Source: Pycnopodia helianthoides
Lineage: Eukaryota > Echinodermata > Asteroidea > Forcipulatida > Asteriidae
NCBI GenBank assembly: GCA_032158295.1
Contig: CM063260.1
Span: 1,374,001 to 1,438,000, forward strand
Reading direction: 5' to 3'
Length of the DNA: 64,000 nucleotides
Positions 12,807-23,286 of this stretch are shown here, in pieces (position 1 is the first letter of the stretch; each line of letters starts with the position of its first letter). A program made the position numbers and the translations under genes. The notes beneath the pieces are model-generated. The model did no database searches and had not been told where the DNA came from. It worked only from the letters and a program-made list of their open reading frames with translations.

Positions 12807-13175
12807 TTAAAGGCAGTGGACAACTATTGGTAATTACTCAAAATAGCATAAAACCTTACTTAGGTAACGAGTAATGGGGAGAAGATTGACAGTATAAAAC
12901 ATTCTGAGAAACGGCTCCCTCTGAAGTGACATAGTTTTCGAGAAAGAAGTAATTTTCCACGAATTTGATTTCGAGACCTCAGAATTAGATTTTGAGGTCT
13001 CGAAATCAACCATCTGAAAGCACACAACTTCGTGTGACAAGGGTGTTTTTTCTTTCATAACTATCTCGCAACTTCGACGACCAATTGAGCTCAAGTTTTT
13101 ACAGGTTTGTTATTTTATCCACATAAGTGAGAAGACTGGTCTTGACAATTACCAATAGTGTCCAGTGTCTTTAAA
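12807..13175 (-). repeat. TTAA-flanked MITE, copy 2
   Basis: Starts TTAAAGGCAGTGGACA at 12807 and ends CCAGTGTCTTTAA near 13174, so both ends carry TTAA and inverted termini. In reverse orientation it is close to the copy at 46074-46458. The centre holds an inverted pair (GATTTCGAGACCTCA and TGAGGTCTCGAAATC) that forms a hairpin. There is no coding capacity beyond an 86-codon chance frame. Confidence 0.85.
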
Positions 13176-13194
13176 GGTGTTCTCGAATTCATTT

Positions 13195-13290
13195 CATAGG
13201 GAAAAATTTCACAGAAAATAATTAATGCTTGTAGTATGAACTTTATAATCAGGAAACTTTCAGACTAAAATTAAACAATGGTATTTTGTA
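13195..13290 (+). repeat. Short dispersed repeat, copy 1
   Basis: The segment with TAGTATGAACTT, ATCAG and CTTTCAGACTAAAATTAAAC recurs at about 40905-41005 in the same orientation. No termini were recognised; the family is unknown. Confidence 0.6.
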
Positions 13291-14907
13291 TCCTTCCAAT
13301 CCTGTAATACCTGGAAGTGTACACCAATAGCAATACCCTCTGTCACCCCCCCCCTTTTAGTCACAAGCTCAATTGTCAAAAAAGGAAAATTATTAGCAGA
13401 ACCATGTTTGCTGAGCAGTGTTAGTTTACACAACTTTGGTCTACACCGCACTCCAAGTGTATTTCATATAAACAACGTCGTAAAATAAGGCACTTCTAAC
13501 GTCATTATCCATTCGTTGGGTACACGGTTTGTGTTTATGGAGAGTTCGGCTGTTTGAAACAATGCGCTTATTGCACCGGGCAATCTCAAATCTGTTAGTA
13601 TGAGCAAAATCATGGCTGCATTTTATTGCTTGTTCAAGAAAACTCTGGGCGCCGGCTCCACAAAATAAAAAAAATCCCTCGACATGCCGTTAATTTCCAT
13701 GTTGACGCCACATCAACCATAAATGGGCGTTTTCGTTGTGAGTATTTAGTGTGCTGGCAGACTGTTCAAATCGTGCAGTGAGGCTCATTATGTACACAAA
13801 CGGTACACCCCTCAAGTCCCTCGACCCCAACACCATCAATATCCCTCGAACCCCAACACCATCAACACCCCTCTCATCATGGGCGTATGAGGACTCTTTG
13901 GTCAAGGGGTGGGGGGGGGCAGACGTTTTTTACTCCCAAATTGTACACACATCAAAACATAAGTACCAATTTCCAATAGCCAACCAGGTAAAAAAGCTTG
14001 TTGGCTTTCTCTGTCCATTTTTCCCCTTTTTGCTGAGTCCTAATTTTCTCCACTGCTTTGCCTGAATTTGGGGAGGGACCATGCCGCCCCCTGGGTCTTA
14101 CGCTTATAATGCCCCTCAAAAATAAAGCAATTCGTAGCATTCAAAGCATGGTCCTTCTGAGCGTGGTCTGATGAACGATGTACCTATATTTGGATCCCAT
14201 GAATACAATTAAAGTTCAACCTGCAGGCATTTTGTCTTTCTTTTTCCACTCTCACGCTTGGATGTATAATTAACGCCAACCGACAGTTTGTGACACCATC
14301 ACAAGCACGCATCCAAAAGCTGGACAAAAACGGAGATACCATCGTGAACAATAATAATAATATATGCAAATTGGCATGAGTGCGCGGCCTAGCTTTGAAA
14401 TCAGTTTGCCACTTCTTCTGTTGGTTGTGTTGCCGATGATGCACCGCTTCGCACTCCCTCGCGACTAGGTGAGAAGTGCTTTTAATCCTGTTGTGTCAAC
14501 ACGTCCCGAACGAACAACTGGAAGACAGCGGCCGGCATAACAAAGAATAACGCAGAATAATGCCCGGCGTGTTGTGTGGAGTTTACAACTGCATTTTATT
14601 TTGGCTTTTAATTATTTCCTAATCGCTCTAAGTGAAAGACGTGTGAGCTGTGTATACAGTGCCTCAATTTGACTTCAGGCATTTGAGAACCAACAATCAG
14701 GAGACAGACAATACTGATGGGTTGGTCTCCTTACCCGGCTTCTTGTCTTGTCAGAACAACGGATCTTCTTCGGAAGATGATGAAACGACCAACTAATAAG
14801 ATGACATGTGAGAACTTACGAAGGTCATCCTCTACTCCAACAGTTGGTAGTTTTCACCAAATTTGTCCCACGGAAGTGAGAACCCACACACAGTGTTTGG
14901 GGATCAG
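13291..14907. other. Non-coding stretch with minor simple repeats
   Basis: Contains a two-unit direct repeat of CCTCGAnCCCAACACCATCA-type sequence at about 13815-13870 and short G or C runs. No gene was recognised; a 104-codon plus frame (13751-14065) covers the small repeat and is not credible as a protein. Confidence 0.5.
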
Positions 14908-15085
14908 GTTGGCTCATTGGTTTCTTTCCCCGCATTTCACCTCTCCGTGGACCTCGGTTCGAACTCCACCTCAGACCGGAGCCTTGTACGTGGATTTGGT
15001 TTTCAGTCACATACCTGATTGCGTGGGTTTTCCCCATTGGGGTTTTCCTCCCACACCTAAAACTGAACATTCTTCTCGTTTCCTA
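14908..15085 (+). repeat. tRNA-derived SINE fragment
   Basis: GGTTGGCTCATTGG near 14908 looks like a degenerate A box, and GGTTCGAACTCC (about 14956-14967) matches the Pol III B box. The body (TGGATTTGGTTTTCAGTC, GTGGGTTTTCCCC, CTCCCACA) is typical of a tRNA-SINE tail region. A 136-codon frame runs across it only because the SINE lacks stops in that frame. The limits are approximate. Confidence 0.6.
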
Positions 15086-15575
15086 TTCATCCTGTTATTG
15101 GTGGTAATTGTGCTGTTTGATGAGTAATAAATTAGAACAGTAGTTGTACAGAATGGCTACAAAATGGTAACCATCAGAAAAACTTGTTTTAATGGTCTAA
15201 TGCCATGATATCTAATTCTGCTGAGAAATATTAAAATCTGTAGTATTCTCATCTTTGCTATGATCTGCGTTTTTAGTGCATATTTTGTTGGACTGGTAAT
15301 GTGGTCCGTTTTGATGGAGGAATTGCATAGTGGCTTGTATATTTATTTCTGGTTCATCTTCCATGATGAAGTGTTGGCTCTGAAAGTTCTTCATGGGAGA
15401 ACATTTGTATTGTTTGAATTCATTTAAAAATTTACACTTATAATTTTAAAAACTATCCAATGATGTTGATGCTGATAGTATCTGAAATGTTTAGTGCGAT
15501 TATATTGTATATGGTGGTTGCTTGGTTTGAATTTGAAGTTAAGGTACTGCCTTGAAGGCCTATGTAGTTGGTTGA
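15086..15575. other. AT-rich non-coding stretch
   Basis: No gene, RNA or repeat termini were recognised. Confidence 0.55.
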
Positions 15576-15780
15576 ACACTCGAAAACATCATGGGTCAAA
15601 ATTGACCCGAATTGCGGGTCCAGGGGGGCCTGACCCATTTCTGTGTCAATATAACCCGGAAGCTGTGTCAAACTGACCCGAAACTGAGTCAAACTGACGT
15701 AGATTCCGAGTCAAAATCCCTGTCTGGTCCCATGGACACGGGAATCTGCGTCAATTTTGACCCTGGAGTTTTAACAGTGT
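15576..15780. repeat. Inverted-repeat element with GGGTCAAAATTGACCC core
   Basis: The left end (ACACTCGAAAACATC then GGGTCAAAATTGACCC) and the reverse complement of the right end (ACACTGTTAAAACTCC then GGGTCAAAATTGAC) align over about 32 bp. Inside are several further GTCAAA/TTTGAC and TGACCC motifs. This is a short non-autonomous element of about 205 bp with no coding frame. Confidence 0.75.
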
Positions 15781-16440
15781 AATTATTACCGGTTCACCAT
15801 TATAATAATAATCTTTTCTTTGACGATTGGCTCTGACAAAAAATGCCGCTTGGTTTTGTTCTGCAAGTTTTAGGAGAGACCGTTTGTTGTTTGTTCTTCA
15901 TTCTAGGAAAGTATGAACATACATCTGTTAAGCAGTTTTACCAACATTGACACAGTTTTTTTTAAACTTTGGCAAAGAAAAATCGACTCAGGCATTGTGA
16001 AACATTTCCTTGTAAATATTAATAAACGGCAAACACGCGACAATGATCGTGGTGAGTAATAGTAAGTCTCCATTTCCTTCGGTAAATATTTGCTTTTTGT
16101 CCCGGCACTTTCGTCAAAGGACCTGTTTTTTTCAATTAGACTCTATGTATCATAATCTGTAAGTGGGGATTAGTGGGAAATAATCCTACTATTAAAATAC
16201 CTGTGGGTTCCCATCAACCCGAACCGGTTTAATAATTAATCGAAATTATTTGCCAGCAAAGGGTTCTTTTGGCGTTGAGATCTCGGAGACTGAAGAGAAT
16301 TGGCTAGATGCATTCCAGTCCCTTGTGAAGCACGATCAGTTAGTTTCCTAGTGCAATACTACAATACAAGAGATTAAACAAAACACTCAGTCGGATTTTG
16401 AAAAGTTGTTGGGGTGGTAAGGGTTAAAAAGTAAAATAAA
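15781..16440. other. AT-rich non-coding stretch
   Basis: Nothing recognised; low-complexity AT sequence and short chance frames. Confidence 0.55.
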
Positions 16441-16465
16441 AAACGGTTTATGAAGATAGATGTTT

Positions 16466-16700
16466 TAGCCTTCGAGAAAGACTCTTCTAGGGTCGAAACT
16501 ACCCAAACTGACGAGTAGTAAAAAACTGCTTTTGTTACACCAGTACTCCTGTTTGTGGGTGTTGTGTTGTGTTGTCATTTAGCCTTTGAAAAAAGACTCT
16601 TCTAGGATCAAAACGTTCAGGCCACTAACCAAGTTTTGCATTTATACCATTGGTTCCTTTTGGTTGGTAAAGCAGTTTGCAACAGCTAATTCTATTTTCT
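16466..16700 (+). mobile_element. Penelope-like terminal fragment, two hairpin units
   Basis: Two related units each contain GACTCT-TCT-AGRRTC hairpins (16480-16494 and 16595-16609). The first is followed directly by GAAAC and the second by the diverged AAAAC then GTT. They are about 115 bp apart. The tail (ACCATTGGTTCC, TTGGTTGGTAAAGCAG) resembles repeat tails I associate with Penelope-like elements, but no reverse transcriptase or GIY-YIG frame is present. The family assignment is an inference. Confidence 0.4.
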
Positions 16701-16810
16701 CAAGACAAGTTTGAGTAAGATTGAAGCTTTGCATTGTGGAACTACATTCTAATGAGGTTTGCGAAGACACCATGGGCATACAGCTATATTGTGGTGGTAC
16801 TGAAAAGAAC

Positions 16811-16854
16811 AACTCAACGTTTCGATCAGCATGCTCTGACTGTCTTCAGGCGAA
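16811..16854 (-). repeat. CTGAAGAC-hairpin-GAAAC motif (minus)
   Basis: Read on the minus strand: CTGAAGAC, then a hairpin (AGTCAG, loop AGCATG, CTGATC; four good pairs plus a wobble or mismatch), then GAAAC and GTT. It has the same arrangement as the motifs at 41541-41580 and 42821-42858. The element around it is too decayed to delimit. Confidence 0.5.
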
Positions 16855-16879
16855 TGCTTGACTCTGCTGCTGTATGTAG

Positions 16880-17632
16880 AAACGATTTTGACGCTGTCAA
16901 TTTAACCACGAGTGAGGTAAAAAACCATCGTAAAAACAACCATGTCCAATATGAATCGACCCATGCCGTCGTTTTAGGTGAGGGACCATGACGGTATGCA
17001 GACTGACGTGAAAGTCTCTCTGAAAATGTTTGACAAAGCTATAACAATGGTCCCATTACCCTCGAAGACAGAGGTCCTGTGTCATGACACATTTTTGGGC
17101 GTAAGGCCGCAGATCAAAATCAAACCCCGAAAAGATACCAGGAATACCACCGGGATCTCAACCGCGTTATCCCCGAGGCGTGAACGCGAGCCACACCAGC
17201 GGGACTTCCCTTTAATTGAGACCATTTCTATCCGATAGCATTTGTCTTTTTAATATTATATCGTCTCCTGGGTGAGATGTTGAGATTGAAGAGAGTCAGT
17301 GATTGTTCCAAGGGGTCTCTATGTATTGTGTGTGGTATAGATTGTTTTACTTTTAGCATGGAGGAAGGAAACTACCTTCAGCGAAACACAAACCCTATTT
17401 TTTACCCAGGTGAATAGTTTAACCAAAGTGAATGATAACCAAACAGCTCGAAAACGTTTGACCATTTGAGTGGGTCTTGGTGCTCTCGTTGTGGTAGACA
17501 TAAACTCATTTGCAGGGAGAAAAAAACGGGCAATAGATTGATACTACTGTCGTGTTGTTAATTCATGCCTATTGCAGGAAAAACGATATAAGGTAGATTT
17601 CTTTTGCAGACATGAAAAACTGTACTTCCAAG
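16880..17632. other. Non-coding stretch, nothing recognised
   Basis: Two adjacent plus frames of 85-86 codons (16734-17238) include the hairpin motif above, which argues against coding. No other feature was seen. Confidence 0.5.
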
Positions 17633-17970
17633 TTAAAGGTATTGTTTATTAAAGATCGAAAAACACAATGTTCACAGATTCACATATAACTTACACGACT
17701 TAAAGTAAGTTATGGTAGAAAGGGTTCCTTGAAATATTTCTGCCTAAAATGCTATCGTTTCTGAGAAACGAGTAAAACAATAGTAATTATCGCGCGCGAT
17801 AATTTGAAAAAAACAGAAAACACATAAGATCTCTTTTCACTATTTTCTCGTGACCTCGATGACCAATTGAGCTCAAACTTTCACAGGTTAGTTTGTTCAT
17901 GCATATGTTTAATCACACAAAATGTGGACACTGATTTTGAGCTGTTACCAAAAGTGTACAATACCTTTAA
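17633..17970 (+). repeat. TTAA-flanked MITE, copy 3 (TATTGT subtype)
   Basis: It has perfect inverted ends, TTAAAGGTATTGT at 17633 and ACAATACCTTTAA ending at 17970. The interior shares CTCGTGACCTCGATGACC and TTTCTGAGAAACGA with relatives at 47604 and 51905. A central inverted block AATTATCGCGCGCGATAATT (about 17784-17803) is a perfect palindrome. Confidence 0.85.
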
Positions 17971-20095
17971 TGCTCAACTGCAAAATACTGGACTTCAACA
18001 TTGGTACACCATAGAGAAAGGATGGGTATACTAAAGCACAACGAGTCTACTTAATATACTTTTCTCAGTCGAGTTGTCTTCATGATACGTCTACATTTCT
18101 TAAAACTGTTGGGCTGGAATTAATACAAACCAGTCTCTGTACTCATCGAGCATGATAAATGATGTCCAACCCATTTACGTGTTCTCTTTGACGATTAGCT
18201 CTCAATGTATCCGGCTGTTCCTTGCTCTACGGTCCTATAAACCGACTTAGCCCCGAGGATGGCCGGTTGTTCTCAATCTGCAACTGCTGTCTTGAATCTG
18301 TTCAAAATGATTGAACGGATTAATTTGAATGTCTCAGTGCTGGGGGATCAACGTGATTGCAACGGGCGGGGCCCGGGTGATCGTCCCCAGGCCGTCTGGT
18401 GCGTGTCTTTATGTATCGCCGAAGGAGATTTGCGAGTCTGATAACTTTTGATTTCGTCTTCTGTTTCGGCTGTGGGTAAAAATGGGGTTTCTCGGCCCGG
18501 GGCGTGTGGAGAAGTTGCTTCGGTGGAAGTGGCGCCAAAAGACGGCCACTTTCATCAATTCATGCTTGAACCAATCATGGTATATTGGATTGAAATGGGC
18601 ACGTCCCAAACGGTACTAAAGTACTAGTCTGTATTAGACAGCGAGACACAGCTCTCGCGTATTTACGTGCACGGTGCCGTTTCCCAGATATTGAAGTTTT
18701 GCAGTTGTAAACAAGAACAATATTGGAATTAACTTTTTTTCTTCTAGCCATCGATGAACCAAAAGTTGATTATGCTCAAATCGCATTCAGTATCCACATC
18801 TTGTTAATTTGTTTACAGGGTATCGACCTTTGTCGTGTTCCCTGTCTCCAATACAGCTAATTAACCTAATGTGTTTTGTACAAAATTGGGCCAGATTGTT
18901 TTTGCCTTTCCGTCTTGTATCAGTTTCGTTCATTAGTTTGGAAGGCCTGAATATCCAGATGGCTGCCATGAGAACAAGTCTATGGCTCTTTTCGAAACTG
19001 CGAATTCGGCTTGGGCTTTCGGCTCGGGCTCCATCGTTTGAAGCACCGTATAATAATGAAAACGCACACTTTCCAAATAACCGACGAATACCAAAGCCCA
19101 CAAGGCATGGTTTCAGCAAAGGCTCTTTTTAAACCGGTTTGGCGCTGCGCTGTATTTTACAAATCTACTGTGATCCCAATTTCACGTCAAAATGACAGCT
19201 TTGAATGCTTCCCGCGCTAAACGGATTAACAAATTACAAAAACTGCACGTCCCAGTTTCAGAGAGCTGCTTCATCATAAATTATTGCTTTACAATTTGCT
19301 GCTTGGCAATAAGCAGGTTCTTAGTCACATACTGTGGCCCAGATTGAGTTTACAATGTTAGTAAAAATATGGGGGAAATGAGCACCCTTGCTGATTTCAT
19401 CGAAATAGAGCTGAACTCTGCAAAAAAATATAAACAAAAATACTCTGATTTTAGGCCTACTCTGTCATCCACCAACTTTCAAAGATGTGTTCAGATTGGA
19501 CCATCGTGTCCATGAGTTGTTTTTACAGTTGAAGCCCATCTGCGAACCATCAAAGAAAAAACCGAGAAAGTGTGACTCTCAAAATACGAGGTGATTATTG
19601 GGCAAGGGTCGAGAAACTTGACCAATACATCCGCACCCTCTTGAAGCTTATCATTAACATACTTCATGGATTATCAGGGAGTATTCGATGGGGATTTAGA
19701 CGTCAGTTGTGGAAAATACTGTCCAGAATACTTGAGAAAATAAGCGGGGAGATCGACCGGCCGGCTCGGTGTTGATGAGTGGTCGAGGCTGCGGTCCGGC
19801 TGTATTTTGTTTTTGTCATAAATTCCTTTGGCTATTTCGTCAGTTTCGTGAAGTAAAAGTTTCGAGATTGTGGATGGTGGCGACTCGAGAACAGATTTTG
19901 GCTTTCTGTACGACTTTGTAGATGATATCATTATCTCTAATAGTAATTTGTTGAAATGCTTTTCATTGAAACCGTTATCAGATATGGTTCTCACACAAAT
20001 AGTTTAGTTATCTAATGTCAATGATGTCTAATAGATGAAAAATTTACTTCGGGATAAAGTTTCGTTATTTGTTTTTCACCATAACACTGATGATT
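17971..20095. other. Non-coding stretch, nothing recognised
   Basis: Short frames on both strands (the largest are 107-110 codons at 18787-19132, mutually antisense). A GC-rich spot lies around 18360-18400. No recognisable domain, RNA or repeat end was seen. Confidence 0.5.
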
Positions 20096-20355
20096 TGTAA
20101 AGCACTGTATATACTCGGTACTTTCCCAAGTCCTGTAAAAAAATATCCACAGGCATTTTACTCGGATGGGATTCCAACCCACTACCTTTGTCATTCTAGA
20201 GCAGATGTCTTTCAACTAGACCACCGAGATCGCCCGGTTAGTAAGACATCTGCTCTAGAATGGCAAAGGTTGTGGGTTGAAATCCCACCCGAGTAACATA
20301 CCTGTGGATTTTTTTCACAGGACTCGGGAAAGTAATAAGTATAAAGTGCTTTACA
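20096..20355. repeat. Head-to-head pair of tRNA-like SINE copies
   Basis: A 260-bp inverted repeat: TGTAAAGCAC at 20096 is mirrored by GTGCTTTACA ending at 20355, and the arms match over about 120 bp. Each arm, read outward from the centre, holds a tRNA-like block: GGTGGTCTAGTTG in the left arm (A-box-like), CATCTGCTCTAGAATG in both, then GTGGGTTGnAATCCCA (degenerate B box) and a tail GCCTGTGGAT or ACCTGTGGAT with a T run. It is best read as two SINEs in inverted orientation; a foldback element captured from a tRNA-SINE is the alternative. Confidence 0.7.
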
Positions 20356-21536
20356 TACATGTGTGTCAGGGTAAACACTAAATAACACAATGATGTCTAC
20401 TCCACGTTGTGAATGACCTTCTCTAGTTTTGTTTGGTTTTGGTCTTGAATGACATTATTTCAAAGCTTGAAAATGATGCATTGTGGCGTTTTATACGTGG
20501 TGATTTTTACTAAAAGCTGGTCCGTTAATAGCTGTGAAATGGTATTATCAGCAAGTGGGGACAATGGAGCATAGGAATACGAAAGAACAATGCTGTCCTC
20601 ACATTGGAATCCTTTGTATTTTTGTGTCCTCACTTTGTTTTCCGTGCGCTTAGTCTATGGAAAGTGTCAAGTTAAAGGGACAAAGGGAAGTCCTCACATA
20701 GCAATAAAATTGATGTATGTGGGACTACGGTAGCCTTTGAACACTTTTATCCTTGTGACATACCCATGTAACTTCATACACTGGAGGAAACGTTTGTACC
20801 GTGTCACGACCGCAGAACATTTTCAGCATTACGTTCGAGCATGGAGGTAGATGGTTCGAGGTTGTCTCGAAGTAATAGGGGCGTTGCATTTCTCAATACT
20901 GACATCCGTGTGTGTGAGTTTAACAAAAGTCTCATCAAAAAAACATTGCACTCCGAGAAAATAATATCCTCGAATATTTCAGTGAATTGAAAGACAAACA
21001 GTTTGCAGGGCTAGCACCACGCTTCACTCCATGACAGTCAGCGGGGTCCCTGCGAGAATAGTTGCTTGAACAAATAGCCAGGAGTCAGGGAACACGCCTT
21101 CTTCGTGCTCGGGTTTCTTGTTTTTCGCGGGCAGTTGCCTTTTACTTGTTGCCGTGGGCGACAGACAGCAACTCTGGGTCGCACGGGTTCACCTGTGCGA
21201 AGTTGTTCAAGCCAGGTTGTGTAAGTACGTAAAACATCTCGTACCTTTCGGTAAATATTTTCTCAGTGAGCCATGTACATTAACCACGGTTAACGACTCA
21301 TCGACCTTTTCTGGCGAATGTCGAGATTTGATGCATGCCTGATGTGGTTATTAGTTTTAACGAGAGAGAGAGAGAGTGGCTGTAAACGTTAGATATCGGA
21401 GTGTTTACTTCAAGTTGTAAGATTATTAAAGACTGTCTCGAAAATGTTTCTTGCAAGTTGAAACTTGTGATCAAATAAAAATAATTATCGGTACAATAAT
21501 ATATATTTAAGTCTATATCAATTTATAAAATGTGTC
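20356..21536. other. Non-coding stretch before the first tRNA array
   Basis: AT-rich sequence with a short AG run (about 21363-21376). No gene was recognised. It lies downstream of the minus-strand array, because those genes are read toward lower coordinates. Confidence 0.55.
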
Positions 21537-21641
21537 TGCCGAAACCCGGGACAATTCAGAACTCATGTAAGTTCTCCGGGGATTCGAACCAGGGACCTTT
21601 AGATCTTCAGTCTAACGCTCTCCCAACTGAGCTATTTCGGC
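21537..21641 (-). tRNA. tRNA-Phe-GAA: tRNA-Phe(GAA), T-arm insertion, array A gene 6
   Basis: Last gene of array A in the direction of transcription. The acceptor halves GCCGAAA and TTTCGGC pair perfectly, the anticodon loop reads CTGAAGA, and A73 is encoded. The body follows eukaryotic cytosolic tRNA-Phe, including A-box-like TAGCTCAGTTGG and B box GGTTCGAATCC. A 32-nt insertion lies between A58 and the T-stem 3' strand. Its hairpin is AGAACT, loop TACATG, AGTTCT, a one-base loop variant. A T4 terminator occurs on the minus strand (21527-21530). Confidence 0.8.
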
Positions 21642-21716
21642 ACATAATAATGCATGAATAACTAAAGACTTGTATATTGAAATTTTGCAGAAAATATCTC
21701 AATTTCAAAAAGTGTC

Positions 21717-21821
21717 TGCCGAAACCCGGGACAATTCAGAACTCATGCAAGTTCTCCGGGGATTCGAACCAGGGACCTTTAGATCTTCAGTCTAACGCTC
21801 TCCCAACTGAGCTATTTCGGC
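21717..21821 (-). tRNA. tRNA-Phe-GAA: tRNA-Phe(GAA), T-arm insertion, array A gene 5
   Basis: Consensus sequence throughout, insertion loop TGCATG. A T5 terminator on the minus strand (21707-21711) lies 6-10 nt past the end. The leader carries CAATATTTATC about 20 nt upstream of G1, the AT box seen ahead of most array members. Confidence 0.82.
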
Positions 21822-21896
21822 AGATGATAAATTGATAAATATTGCAGTTTTTCTTGTATATTTCACATGAAATACTTCAATTAAGCAAAAATTGTC

Positions 21897-22001
21897 TGCC
21901 GAAACCCGGGACAATTCAGAACTCATGCAAGTTCTCCAGGGATTCGAACCAGGGACCTTTAGATCTTCAGTCTAACGCTCTCCCAACTGAGCTATTTCGG
22001 C
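21897..22001 (-). tRNA. tRNA-Phe-GAA: tRNA-Phe(GAA), T-arm insertion, array A gene 4
   Basis: The body is consensus. In the insertion the CCCGG block is CCTGG, so its possible pairing with the distal CCGGG now uses a G-U wobble; the AGAACT and AGTTCT stem is intact. T5 terminator at 21887-21891 on the minus strand. Confidence 0.8.
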
Positions 22002-22085
22002 AGATGATAAATTTGATAAATATTGCAGTTTTTCTTGTATATTTCACATGAAATACTTCAATTAATGTTGTCTGCAAAAATTGTC

Positions 22086-22190
22086 TGCCGAAACCCGGGA
22101 CAATTCAGAACTCATGCAAGTTCTCCAGGGATTCGGACCAGGGACCTTTAGATCTTCAGTCTAACGCTCTCCCAACTGAGCTATTTCGGC
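22086..22190 (-). tRNA. tRNA-Phe-GAA: tRNA-Phe(GAA), T-arm insertion, array A gene 3
   Basis: Differs from the consensus in the B box (GGTCCGAATCC, T to C at T55) and shares the CCTGG change of its neighbour at 21897. Loss of the normally invariant T55 would weaken both TFIIIC binding and the T loop, so this copy may be impaired. T5 terminator at 22076-22080 on the minus strand. The spacer downstream is about 9 nt longer than usual. Confidence 0.72.
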
Positions 22191-22265
22191 AGATGATAAA
22201 TTTGATAAATATTGCAGTTTTTCTTGTATATTTCACAATGAACACTCCAATAGGCAAAAATTGTG

Positions 22266-22369
22266 TGCCGAAACCCGGGACAATTCGGAACTCATGCAAG
22301 TTCTCCGGGATTCGAACCAGGGACCTTTAGATCTTCAGTCTAACGCTCTCCCAACTGAGCTATTTCGGC
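22266..22369 (-). tRNA. tRNA-Phe-GAA: tRNA-Phe(GAA), T-arm insertion, array A gene 2
   Basis: 104 nt: one base of the C run after the T loop is missing, and the outer pair of the insertion hairpin is broken (AGAACT against AGTTCC). This is the only copy with a stem change. The 3' flank starts CACA rather than GACA. T5 terminator at 22256-22260 on the minus strand. Confidence 0.75.
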
Positions 22370-22614
22370 AGATACATTTGCTTCGTCTTAAATAGCTGAT
22401 TCGATAAATTGGTAATAAATCTTATTTAATCTTGTTATTGTAAGGAGGACACTACTGATAGCAATTTGTAAACACAAAATTGTGTTAATCTGCGGTAAAT
22501 AAAAAGTTATTTGTTAAAGAAATTAAAACAAACAATATTAAACAAGGTGAGGCTATTATGTTTAAAAGAGCAAATAATAACCTACAATAAAAAATAAATG
22601 TTGAAAAGAACATT
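22370..22614 (-). other. Long spacer of array A
   Basis: 245 bp of AT-rich sequence between genes 1 and 2 of array A. Read on the minus strand it aligns with the 251-bp spacer at 56641-56891 (AACATTTATTTTT, TTTTAAACA, TTTTAATTTCTT, GCAGATnAACACA blocks in order). No gene is within it. Confidence 0.75.
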
Positions 22615-22719
22615 TGCCGAAACCCGGGACAATTCAGAACTCATGCGAGTTCTCCGGGGTATCGAACCAGGGACCTTTAGATCTTCAGTCTAACGCTCTC
22701 CCAACTGAGCTATTTCGGC
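22615..22719 (-). tRNA. tRNA-Phe-GAA: tRNA-Phe(GAA), T-arm insertion, array A gene 1
   Basis: First gene of array A. The T loop and B box read GGTTCGATACC instead of GGTTCGAATCC, and the insertion loop is CGCATG with an intact AGAACT and AGTTCT stem. A T4 run on the minus strand (22604-22607) follows the 3' end. The leader differs from other members and lacks the AATATTTA box. Confidence 0.75.
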
Positions 22720-23256
22720 AGATGACATTATCTGGGGATTTGTTTGAAGTGATTATATTGATCAATGCTTGCTCATTGAATCAATCAAGCGCTATCATGA
22801 ACGGAGGGGGCAGTGTACATGTACACAACAATGTATGTGTATGTATGTACACACAGTACACTGAACAAGTGGGTGTATGCCATCGGGTTGAGTGTAGCCT
22901 ATACAATCAATGGGCAGTGACGCAATGTATTCTGAATATTTGGCAATAATACATTGTACATAGGCCTGCTATAGAACTGTTTCCTGCACATGTACACGTA
23001 CACGCTTCCGTGAGTACATGACGTGATTGACATAAGGCACAGTGGGTCGGTGTTTTGTCATTCAATCGAGTATAATAAGAGCCACTTGGAACGGTCACCG
23101 TTTGTATTTTCAGTTGCAATTTTAACAAATGCATCACTTTTGAAAATTATGTTTGTTTCATCTGATAATGTTTTATTAAAATGTTATTATAACAGGACTC
23201 GTGTTATGTTTAATATACGAAATAATAACTTGCGGGCTACCAGTATGATGTACAAC
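22720..23256. other. Non-coding stretch with GTAC-rich segment
   Basis: About 22815-22860 is rich in TGTACATGTACA and TATGTATGT-type steps, with a related ACATGTACACGTACAC near 22988. No gene was recognised. Confidence 0.55.
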
Positions 23257-23286
23257 CATGGAGGTAGAAATATTTCTACCTCCATG
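23257..23286. repeat. 30-bp perfect palindrome CATGGAGGTAGAAAT
   Basis: CATGGAGGTAGAAAT is followed immediately by its exact reverse complement. Related inverted pairs occur at 37520-37552, 53352-53391 and, more diverged, 58520-58541. It looks like a minimal dispersed foldback unit. Confidence 0.85.
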
